64,000 bases of DNA from SCBR16-9 sp964537975 (GTDB taxonomy: Bacteria; Hydrogenedentota; Hydrogenedentia; Hydrogenedentales; SCBR16-9), in contig CAZIDP010000001.1 of NCBI GenBank assembly GCA_964537975.1, forward strand, positions 186,001 through 250,000, in the 5' to 3' direction. Of this stretch, positions 44,106 through 52,010 are shown one piece after another (positions within the stretch are counted from its first letter, which is position 1; each line of letters opens with the position of its first letter). The position numbers were made by a program, and so were the translations under genes. The notes below the pieces were generated by a model that saw only the letters and a program-made list of their open reading frames with translations, did not search any database and was not told where the DNA came from.

Positions 44106-45589
44106 GACTCCAACCCCTTTTCCGCAAACTCTACTGCTCTAAACAATGCCTTGGCTTTGTTAACTGTTTCTTCATACTCACGATCCGGATCACTGTCATA
44201 AACAATGCCAGCACCTGCTTGCAGGTATGCCATCCCTTCTTTCACCACCATTGTGCGAATGAGAATACAAGTGTCCATCTCTCCGGAAAAACTAATGTAT
44301 CCACAACCACCGGCATAGGGCCCACGTCGTTCAGGCTCCAACTCGTCGATTATTTCCATAGCACGAATTTTTGGGGCACCACTGACAGTACCCATGGGAA
44401 ATGTAGCAGCCAATGCGTCAAAAGCATCACAACCATCAAGCAGATCGCCAGCTACTTCACTGACAATATGCATGACATGAGAATAGCGTTCTACGACCAT
44501 CAGCTTGCCTTCTACGGGAGCGACGGTACCAGCTTTACTGACACGCCCGATGTCGTTACGCCCCAAATCTACCAACATGATATGTTCGGCTCGTTCTTTC
44601 TCATCCTGCATCAGGTCCAATTCTAGAGCACGGTCTTCTTCAAGAGTGGTTCCTCTTGGCCGCGTACCGGCGATAGGACGCACCATAACTTTGTTGTTGG
44701 AGAGTTGTGTCATAACTTCCGGACTAGAACCTACCAGGGCAAACTCAGGAAATTGCAGCAACAACATATAAGGCGATGGATTGATGCAGCGTAATGCACG
44801 ATATAAGTTTGTGTTGTTGGAAAATACTGGTCGAGAAAAGCGCTGTGATAATACTACCTGAAAGATATCACCTGCCTTAATGTATTCTTTTGCTTTATCC
44901 ACCGCAGCGCAAAAGTCAGCCCGTGAAAAATTCGAAGTTATTTCCGAATCATGCTTACCTGAGTGTAAGCGTTCTGTTGAAACGACCAACGGGCCACGAA
45001 GTTTCTCTTCCAGTTCCTGAATTTTACGCACGCCTTCGTTATAAGCGGCATCTACATTACTTTTTACATGGACATTGGAAACGATCTTGATTTTGTTATT
45101 TACATGATCAAAAATCAGTATTGTATCTGTGATCATGAAATACAGGTCTGGTAAATCCAAATTATCTGGATTATTATCGGGCAATTTCTCAAAAAAGCGT
45201 ACCTGATCATATGACAGATACCCCACAGCACCACCATGAAATGCCGGAATGCCCTCGACCGATATCGGTTTGTAGACAGCCATTAATTTTCGAAGCTCAC
45301 CCAACGGATCATCGGCACGAAAGCTCGCCTTACGCCCGTTGCGTATCAGTGTTACTTCATTTCCCCTTGAAGAAAATATCAAAGAGGGGTTGGAGCCAAT
45401 GAAAGAATATTGTCCAATCGAGTCAGCATGCTCGACACTTTCTAGCAGAAAAGAATACTCCTGACGTGCAGTAACTTTTAAATAGGCTGTTACCGGCGTC
45501 TCCAGGTCTGCCAGTATTTCGCGGTATATTGGCACCAAGGCACCTTGCTGTGCAATGGACTTAAAGTCATCAAGGCTAGGTTGAATCAT
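44102..45589 (-). CDS. trpE: Anthranilate synthase component I
   Basis: 495 residues. The C-terminal chorismate-binding domain has GDIFQVVLSQRFSRP, PSPYMLLLQFPEFALVGSSP, RPIAGTRPRGTT, DLGRNDIGRVSK and FPMGTVSGAPKIRAMEIIDE. The N terminus carries the feedback segment (LLESVEHADSIGQYSFIG), whose ESVE form fits tryptophan inhibition. It converts chorismate to anthranilate. GGGGAG precedes the ATG. The next gene upstream, hisI, is 30 bp away. Confidence 0.95.
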   Translation of the reverse strand: MIQPSLDDFKSIAQQGALVPIYREILADLETPVTAYLKVTARQEYSFLLESVEHADSIGQYSFIGSNPSLIFSSRGNEVTLIRNGRKASFRADDPLGELRKLMAVYKPISVEGIPAFHGGAVGYLSYDQVRFFEKLPDNNPDNLDLPDLYFMITDTILIFDHVNNKIKIVSNVHVKSNVDAAYNEGVRKIQELEEKLRGPLVVSTERLHSGKHDSEITSNFSRADFCAAVDKAKEYIKAGDIFQVVLSQRFSRPVFSNNTNLYRALRCINPSPYMLLLQFPEFALVGSSPEVMTQLSNNKVMVRPIAGTRPRGTTLEEDRALELDLMQDEKERAEHIMLVDLGRNDIGRVSKAGTVAPVEGKLMVVERYSHVMHIVSEVAGDLLDGCDAFDALAATFPMGTVSGAPKIRAMEIIDELEPERRGPYAGGCGYISFSGEMDTCILIRTMVVKEGMAYLQAGAGIVYDSDPDREYEETVNKAKALFRAVEFAEKGLES

Positions 45590-45619
45590 TTTTTAATACT
45601 CCCCAGGTAATCATGCGTA

Positions 45620-45985
45620 CTATTCCGTTGCAACACCGTCACCGGCCAATGTTATTGTTTCATCTTCATGTACCTGGCGATAAAAGCAACTCGTTTCATT
45701 GGTGTGACAGGTTGGTCCTACCGGATCGCATTGAAGCAAAAGCGCGTCACCATCACAATCAATTCGAATTTCTCGCACATGCAAGACATTTCCAGATGTT
45801 TCTCCCTTTAACCATAAGGTCTGGCGAGATCGTGACCAGAAACAAGCTTTCTTTTCTCTGATTGTAATACCCAGTGACTCCCGGTTCATATAGCCAACCA
45901 TCAGAATCTGTCCGGTTTTATAGTGTTGGATCACGGCACAGATAAGGCCTTTGTCATCGTATTTAAGCAAATCATCGAGTTTCAT
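45620..45985 (-). CDS. hisI: Phosphoribosyl-AMP cyclohydrolase
   Basis: The start is MKLDDLLKYDDKGLICAVIQ (45985), with AGGA 9 nt upstream; the frame is open to 46018. 121 residues, the single-domain HisI. Typical segments are LMVGYMNRESL, CFWSRSRQTLWLKGETSGN, and the zinc/magnesium cluster IDCDGDALLLQ with CHTNETSCFYR. It is the third step of histidine synthesis. The HisE pyrophosphohydrolase domain is not fused. It sits between hisF and trpE in one direction. Confidence 0.93.
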   Translation of the reverse strand: MKLDDLLKYDDKGLICAVIQHYKTGQILMVGYMNRESLGITIREKKACFWSRSRQTLWLKGETSGNVLHVREIRIDCDGDALLLQCDPVGPTCHTNETSCFYRQVHEDETITLAGDGVATE

Positions 45986-46196
45986 AGAAAATATCCTGAT
46001 CGAGTACCTGTTAACCAAGTTCGAATTCTGTTTTCAAGGATTACAGTCAAGGAATGTTAAAGAGGCAGAAAATAGCAGGTGATGATTCACCATCGATGGG
46101 TGTAGTGATACCAACAGCTGAACTTGCGGACGCAACTTCGTACTGTTTCCTTGTTTTGACAGGCAGGCAAAGCGCTATGAGACGAACGTAATGACG

Positions 46197-46961
46197 TCAT
46201 CGAACCGCCACTCCGTTACTTTTGAGATATTCTCGAGCTTCTTTAATGGTGTACTCCTGAAAATGGAATATAGAGGCTGCCAATGCTGCGGCTGCCCCGC
46301 CTTCAACCAAAGCTTCACGCAGATGTTCCAGATTCCCCGCACCACCACTGGCAATAACCGGTACACCGACAGCATCTGATACGGCGCGTGTCAATGGAAT
46401 ATCGTAACCGTCCTTGGTTCCGTCCGCATCCATGCAAGTCAGCAGGATTTCGCCAGCACCGCGTTCTTCAACTTCTTTTGCCCAGGATACCGGGTCCAAT
46501 GTGGTTTCACGACCACCATCACGACCGCCATGGCTTTTGACTATATAGCTGCCATCTTCCATTTTCTTGGCATCAATGGCGACAACTATACATTGGCTAC
46601 CAAAACGGGATGATGCTTCATTGATGAAATCAGGATTTTGTATGGCTGGCGTATTAATGGAAACCTTATCAGCACCCGCTTTCAACAGATTCCGGATGTC
46701 GTCAATGCTTCGAATGCCACCTCCGACACACAACGGCATAAATACCTGCTCTGCTGTACGTCGTACAATATCCAGCATGGTACCCCGATCATCGGTAGAT
46801 GCGTGAATATCGAGAAATACCAGTTCATCTGCTTTTTCAGCATCATAGCGTCTGGCAATCTCAACAGGGTCACCGGCATCACGGAGCCCTAAAAATTTTA
46901 CGCCCTTGACTACCCGTCCTTCAGAGACATCCAGACAAGGAATGATTCTTTTAGCAAGCAT
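46197..46961 (-). CDS. hisF: Imidazole glycerol phosphate synthase, cyclase subunit
   Basis: 254 residues, a (beta/alpha)8 barrel: RIIPCLDVSEGRVVKGVKF with catalytic Asp11, LVFLDIHASTD, CVGGGIRSIDDI, GADKVSINT, VVAIDAKK, LLTCMDADGTKDGYD with catalytic Asp, and PVIASGGAG. It makes imidazole glycerol phosphate and AICAR with HisH. The 178 bp before hisI hold no clear gene. Confidence 0.96.
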   Translation of the reverse strand: MLAKRIIPCLDVSEGRVVKGVKFLGLRDAGDPVEIARRYDAEKADELVFLDIHASTDDRGTMLDIVRRTAEQVFMPLCVGGGIRSIDDIRNLLKAGADKVSINTPAIQNPDFINEASSRFGSQCIVVAIDAKKMEDGSYIVKSHGGRDGGRETTLDPVSWAKEVEERGAGEILLTCMDADGTKDGYDIPLTRAVSDAVGVPVIASGGAGNLEHLREALVEGGAAAALAASIFHFQEYTIKEAREYLKSNGVAVR

Positions 46962-47029
46962 ATTATATTACTTCAATGTTATCAGACATCTTGACAAATA
47001 ATACTACTGAATTCCACTGCCTGGAATTA

Positions 47030-48055
47030 TTAATACTCCCTGGGCTTATTTTCATCAGCATCGTCTTTGGTTTCTTCCTCATCCAGAAAAGAAAACCCGG
47101 TATCATCCTCTTTACTTTTGGATTCTTCAGAATCCTGCATGTTAGAAGAGGTGTCGCGCCATCCGAAAGAATCCGTGTCGTTTTCATCTTGTTTGAAATC
47201 AGCGCTTGATTTATCATCGGATTCTTTTTTTTCATCCATACTTTCATTGGATATGCGCACTTCATCTACCCGAGGACTTTCCGAAACGGGTGCATCATCT
47301 TGAAAACTCATGGAATACAACTTATCTTTATCCGCTGTGTCAAACGAACTGCCTGCTACCTCTGTTTCTGCAGCAACGATGGGAGCAACTGTAGCGGGAG
47401 TTATTGATACCGCATCCACTTTGTCCTGTACCAAGTTTGTCTTATTCGAATCCACTCTTGAATCTGTAGGAGATGTTTCAGCCATTTTTGTTGATTTTTC
47501 ATCCAGGTGAATTCCCTCAACATCCAGTTTAACCTTTAGCATATCTTCCAGTCCGAGCACCTCTTTAGCATTTCTGGTGAGGTTGGCTGTGATCGAATTG
47601 GCGATTTCACGTGTTGAAACCCCCGGGATTTTTTCTATTTCCACAACTGCATGGAGGGTCGCCGACTTGCCACCTTTCAGTGGCTCTATCGTCAATTTGG
47701 CCTTGTGTACCTCCTTCATATCGGTAAGCTGGCGGGCTAAATTCACCTGAACGGAGTCCATATTCAATTTGATATCGCCCTGTTCACCTTTGATGATTAA
47801 CTGCCGCGCAGATTTGTTGCGTCCAAAAGCAGGAATAAAGCCATAAAAACCGATAACAATCAGTACGACAGCCACAATCATTGTAATAATTTTATCTGAT
47901 ACTGAAATCTCTTCAGAGGTATCAACACCACTGAAATTACTTAGAATTGTACCGGCACGCTCCACATAAGGCACTTCTGTGAACATGAGTACGATTGGCA
48001 ATATCCCAATCAGCAATACCAACAAACTTGTCAGTTTCAATACAGCCAACTTCAT
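47030..48055 (-). CDS. AmaP-like membrane protein with acidic tail
   Basis: 341 residues with GGGAGG 7 nt before the ATG. Two N-terminal membrane segments (LKLTSLLVLLIGILPIVLMF and ITMIVAVVLIVIGFYGFIP) precede a soluble domain (about 85-180: GDIKLNMDSVQVNLARQLTD, HAVVEIEKIPGVSTREIANS). This is the layout of AmaP, which anchors the Asp23 shell protein at the membrane in Firmicutes. The last 150 residues are Ser/Asp/Glu rich and disordered. No Asp23 gene is adjacent. Family call from topology and pattern only. Confidence 0.6.
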   Translation of the reverse strand: MKLAVLKLTSLLVLLIGILPIVLMFTEVPYVERAGTILSNFSGVDTSEEISVSDKIITMIVAVVLIVIGFYGFIPAFGRNKSARQLIIKGEQGDIKLNMDSVQVNLARQLTDMKEVHKAKLTIEPLKGGKSATLHAVVEIEKIPGVSTREIANSITANLTRNAKEVLGLEDMLKVKLDVEGIHLDEKSTKMAETSPTDSRVDSNKTNLVQDKVDAVSITPATVAPIVAAETEVAGSSFDTADKDKLYSMSFQDDAPVSESPRVDEVRISNESMDEKKESDDKSSADFKQDENDTDSFGWRDTSSNMQDSEESKSKEDDTGFSFLDEEETKDDADENKPREY

Positions 48056-48207
48056 TGAAGAACCTCCCGCGCAATTAGCGCAATAATATCATGCAGTATA
48101 GAGATCGGTACTATTCAAGCCATGGATCATGCTGGTACACAATCCGCAACCAATGCAGATTCACATGCCTGGGATAGTATAATATCCTATTCGGAAAAAA
48201 TGTTTCC

Positions 48208-49548
48208 TCATGCTTGCGGCAAATAATCATTGATCAGGTCTGGACCCAAATCACCTCGCCGGAAACGATCGCTACGAATAATTCTGGCACAAAGCTTCGC
48301 TGTGTTGTAAACACCTTCGGTAACAAATTCATCCAAGGCACCGCCCAGACGTTCAATAGCTTCATTACGGTCTTTACCTCGTGCGATGACTTTTGCCAAC
48401 AATGAGTCATAATATCTCGGGACAGTATAACCAGAAAAGACATGGGTTTCCACCCGCACTCCCGGACCTCCTGGAATGTGACATGCTTTTATTGTACCTG
48501 GTGAGGGCATAAAATTTCGTTCCGGGTCTTCTGCGTAAACTCGCGCTTCTATTGAGGCCCCTTGTGGTTTGACAGAACTGTATCCCAGTGGTTCTCCCGA
48601 AGCAATGCGAATCTGCTCGCGCACCAGATCGATACCGGTCACTTCTTCAGTCACGGGATGTTCGACCTGTATACGTGCATTAAACTCAATAAAGTAAAAT
48701 TGCCCGTCGGGTGCAAGCAGAAACTCAACGGTGCCAGCATTGGTATACTTTACTGCTTTTGCTGCACGCAATGCAGCTTTGGCCATTTTTGAGCGCAATG
48801 AACTCGACAAAGCCATGGAGGGTGTTTCTTCGATCAGTTTTTGGTGTCGTCGCTGTATGCTACATTCACGCTCACCCATTGAAACGATGTGGCCATGCTC
48901 ATCGGCAAGGATTTGGTATTCAACATGCCGAGCGCCTTCAACGAATTTTTCCAAATATACACCGCCATCACCAAAGGCCGATTCCGCTTCATTGGAAGCC
49001 ATGGAAATAGCATGCTTGAGGCTCGCTTCATTGTGGGCTATGCGCATCCCCTTGCCTCCGCCACCGGCCGCCGCTTTAATCAATAAGGGGAATCCGATAT
49101 CTCTGGCAAGTTTATGCACTTCATCTGCATCTTTGATGACGCCTTCACTACCGGGCACCACGGGCACACCGGCTGCTTTAACGGCAGCCCGGCAGGACGC
49201 TTTATCGCCACTGAGGGTGATAGCCTGAGCCGATGGGCCGATAAATGCTATATGGCATTCACGGCAAATACTTGCAAATTTGGCATTTTCTGACAGGAAT
49301 CCATACCCTGGGTGGATTGCCTGCGCATCTGTAATTTCTGCGGCAGATATGATGTTTGGTATCTTCAGATAGCTCTGGTTGGGTTCGGGTGGACCGATGC
49401 AGATGCTCTCATCAGCCAATCCGGCATGAAGGCAGTCTTTATCTGCTGTAGAATAGACCGCAATGGAGGTAATACCCATCTCGCGACAGGCGCGAATGAC
49501 ACGAACGGCGATTTCGCCACGATTGGCAATTAATATACGTCTGAACAT
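48208..49548 (-). CDS. accC: Acetyl-CoA carboxylase, biotin carboxylase subunit
   Basis: 446 residues, typical for AccC: RRILIANRGEIAVRVIRACR, IHPGYGFLSENAKFA, the ATP-grasp glycine loop KAAAGGGGKGMRIA, RDCSIQRRHQ-type segment (RECSIQRRHQKLIEETPS) and EFNARIQVEHPVTEEVTG. It carboxylates biotin on AccB for malonyl-CoA formation. Last gene of the pepP-efp-accB-accC operon, 38 bp after accB. Confidence 0.97.
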   Translation of the reverse strand: MFRRILIANRGEIAVRVIRACREMGITSIAVYSTADKDCLHAGLADESICIGPPEPNQSYLKIPNIISAAEITDAQAIHPGYGFLSENAKFASICRECHIAFIGPSAQAITLSGDKASCRAAVKAAGVPVVPGSEGVIKDADEVHKLARDIGFPLLIKAAAGGGGKGMRIAHNEASLKHAISMASNEAESAFGDGGVYLEKFVEGARHVEYQILADEHGHIVSMGERECSIQRRHQKLIEETPSMALSSSLRSKMAKAALRAAKAVKYTNAGTVEFLLAPDGQFYFIEFNARIQVEHPVTEEVTGIDLVREQIRIASGEPLGYSSVKPQGASIEARVYAEDPERNFMPSPGTIKACHIPGGPGVRVETHVFSGYTVPRYYDSLLAKVIARGKDRNEAIERLGGALDEFVTEGVYNTAKLCARIIRSDRFRRGDLGPDLINDYLPQA

Positions 49549-49586
49549 GTAGCTTCCATTTTTGGTGAAGGTGTTGTCCGTAATAA

Positions 49587-50090
49587 TCAGAAAGGGCGTA
49601 TGGTAAATAGTGGTTGGCCATATTCAACAGGCTCACCATTTTCAACCAGAATCTTAACAATGGTTCCGGGAATTTTAGCTATCACTTCATTCATGATCTT
49701 CATTGCCTCGACAATACAAACTGTATCATCGGGGTCAACGGTATCCCCTGGTTGCACAAAAGGCGGTTCTCCCGGTGCGGGAGCTCCATAATACGTACCA
49801 ACCATCGGCGAATCTATGGTTTCGAGCTGCTCTTCTTCCGGTTTTACTTCCCTCTGAAGTGTATCATGGGAAGTCTGAGGAGCGGTCGGTTCCAGTGCCT
49901 GATGTGTATAGGCAATGTCCCCTTGCTGCCCCAGCAACAATGGAAATTGATAGGGAACATTTGCACTGGTATTTTGATTCATTTTGCTGAGACGTATGCG
50001 TCGTCCCTCTTCTTCTACTTCAATTTCTGTGAGATTGGACGATTCCAACAATCGAACCAACTCTTTTAATTCATTTATATCCACTATCAA
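49587..50090 (-). CDS. accB: Biotin carboxyl carrier protein
   Basis: 167 residues. The N-terminal helix DINELKELVRLLESSNLTEI is standard for AccB. A flexible middle rich in Gln, Pro and Glu leads to the biotinyl domain (about 90-167), with the biotinylated lysine in VEAMKIMNEV. It carries carboxybiotin between AccC and the transferase. 119 bp after efp. Confidence 0.96.
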   Translation of the reverse strand: MIVDINELKELVRLLESSNLTEIEVEEEGRRIRLSKMNQNTSANVPYQFPLLLGQQGDIAYTHQALEPTAPQTSHDTLQREVKPEEEQLETIDSPMVGTYYGAPAPGEPPFVQPGDTVDPDDTVCIVEAMKIMNEVIAKIPGTIVKILVENGEPVEYGQPLFTIRPF

Positions 50091-50209
50091 ACCCTCCGTA
50101 GAATAATTGTAAGTTCTCTCGTTCAGGAATGCATGTTGCGCAGGATTTCATAGAGCCCTCCCTTTAGCTAGTGTGTGTGCTCCATGAAATGAATTAAGCC
50201 CGATAAAGC

Positions 50210-50773
50210 TTAGCTATTGACACGCTCAACATACTCTCCGGTACGTGTGTCCACTTTCAGAGTGTCACCCTCTTCAATAAACAAGGGCACTTGTATAACT
50301 GTGCCGGTTTCGAGTGTAGCTGGCTTTGTCGCCCCGGAACTACGGTCACCTTGAACGCCTGGGTCTGACATCGTAACAATCAGCTCTACGTTTACAGGCA
50401 ATTTAAGAGCGATAACATTACCGTTGTGAGACAACAAGTTCACATTAGAATTATCTTTCATCCACTTGGCATTTTCTCCTACAATATCTTCACCTACTAC
50501 CATTTGTTCATAAGTAGTATTATCCATGAAGTGATATAAATCACCATCGTGATAAAGATATTGCCAAGTCTGTTCTTCAACCCGAGCTTCTTCAAATCGT
50601 TCACCTGAACGAAATGTACGCTCAAGTATCTTCCCGGTCAGCACCGATTTAAATTTTGTTCGTACAAAAGCCGGCCCCTTGCCTGGCTTGACATGTTGAA
50701 ATTCAACTATTTCCATTAATCCTTTATCGGATTCTATAACAAGTCCATTTCTAAAATCTGCTGTAGAAATCAT
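50210..50773 (-). CDS. efp: Elongation factor P
   Basis: 187 residues, three beta-barrel domains. The loop HVKPGKGPAFVRTKFKS presents Lys32, the counterpart of E. coli K34 that is lysylated or otherwise modified; no modification enzyme is seen here. C-terminal GDTLKVDTRTGEYVERV is typical. EF-P rescues ribosomes stalled at polyproline. Its ATG overlaps the stop of the aminopeptidase gene by 4 bp. Confidence 0.97.
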   Translation of the reverse strand: MISTADFRNGLVIESDKGLMEIVEFQHVKPGKGPAFVRTKFKSVLTGKILERTFRSGERFEEARVEEQTWQYLYHDGDLYHFMDNTTYEQMVVGEDIVGENAKWMKDNSNVNLLSHNGNVIALKLPVNVELIVTMSDPGVQGDRSSGATKPATLETGTVIQVPLFIEEGDTLKVDTRTGEYVERVNS

Positions 50774-51840
50774 GTAAGTACCTTTAACGCTTTAGATGAA
50801 GGTGTAAGCCGTTCACACCCAGTATCTGTAACAACCACCAAATCTTCAATTCGCACACCGCCTTGACCGGGCAAGTAGATACCCGGTTCGACAGTGATGA
50901 CCATACCGGTCTGTAATAATGTTTCTGATTGCATGTTTAAACGAGGCGGTTCGTGTATCTCTAACCCAACGCCATGCCCCAGCCCATGCCCGAAATATTG
51001 CCCAAACCCTGCATCACGGATTATGTCTCGTGCTACTGCATCTACATCCCGCGCCAGAACATTTGGCTTAATCGCCGATAATGCGGATTCTTGAGCAAGC
51101 AACGTAGTTTGATATATATCATCAAACCATTCACCGGGAATACCCTTAAAAACACACGTTCGGGTGATGTCAGAGCAATATCCTTGCAAGATACATCCCA
51201 TGTCAATCAGGACGACATCCCCATCAACGAGTTGCTTTTCCCCGGGTTTTCCGTGTGGTAATGAACTGCGGGCACCAAAAAGGATTATAGGATCAAAGGA
51301 TGTTCCGTCAGCACCTTGCCGCAGTAGTTCATACGTTAACAGCGCGGCAAGTTCCTTTTCCTGAATTCCTGGCGTACAAGCTTCCTGAATTTGTGCCATA
51401 ACAACTTCTGCCAGTGTTGCCGCTTTACGAATCAGTTCTATTTCGTCTGGAGATTTTATCATACGAAGGCAGGCGACTGCATCAGAGAGGTCTTTGAACT
51501 CACCATCGAAGTCATGCCGCACCAAATCCAACTGTGAAACGGTCAGCATTCCCGGGTTGTAACCAGCCTTGGCAACCTTCAATTTATTCAGGAATTCAGC
51601 GACCCGCTGCTCCATCGAACCAGTGATTTCATGAATTGAACAATACTCAACTTGCTGTCGTGCCTGTTCTGTATACCGAAAATCACAAAGAAATACAGCT
51701 TCATCTTGTGTAATGATCACGGCAGATGCTGTACCAAAAAAACTGGCGAGATAAGCATTATCCGCGGGACTTAAACTAAAAAAAGCGTCGCAATCATGGT
51801 CTGCCAATACTTTTTGAAGTTGTTTGATTCTGTCTTTCAT
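50770..51840 (-). CDS. Xaa-Pro aminopeptidase/dipeptidase (M24)
   Basis: 356 residues. N-terminal creatinase-like domain (about 1-125), then the pita-bread domain with metal ligands in VLIDMGCILQGYCSDITRT (two Asp), GHGLGHGVGLEIHEPP (His), TVEPGIY (Glu) and RIEDLVVV (Glu). It cuts X-Pro bonds in the cytosol. It heads the common pepP-efp-accB-accC operon and is translationally coupled to efp. Confidence 0.94.
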   Translation of the reverse strand: MKDRIKQLQKVLADHDCDAFFSLSPADNAYLASFFGTASAVIITQDEAVFLCDFRYTEQARQQVEYCSIHEITGSMEQRVAEFLNKLKVAKAGYNPGMLTVSQLDLVRHDFDGEFKDLSDAVACLRMIKSPDEIELIRKAATLAEVVMAQIQEACTPGIQEKELAALLTYELLRQGADGTSFDPIILFGARSSLPHGKPGEKQLVDGDVVLIDMGCILQGYCSDITRTCVFKGIPGEWFDDIYQTTLLAQESALSAIKPNVLARDVDAVARDIIRDAGFGQYFGHGLGHGVGLEIHEPPRLNMQSETLLQTGMVITVEPGIYLPGQGGVRIEDLVVVTDTGCERLTPSSKALKVLT

Positions 51841-52010
51841 ATTGGTCTCTTGATTTGTTTATGGAGGTAGTCTAAATTCCACTAAAATTATCGGTATCGT
51901 AATCTAAACTTGATTTAGAGAGTAAATTCCTGATGAAACAACTTAAATTCATATAATAATAAAATTCAACACGTAAGTCAGACCAAGGCACTTTTCAGGA
52001 CGTTGATGCT

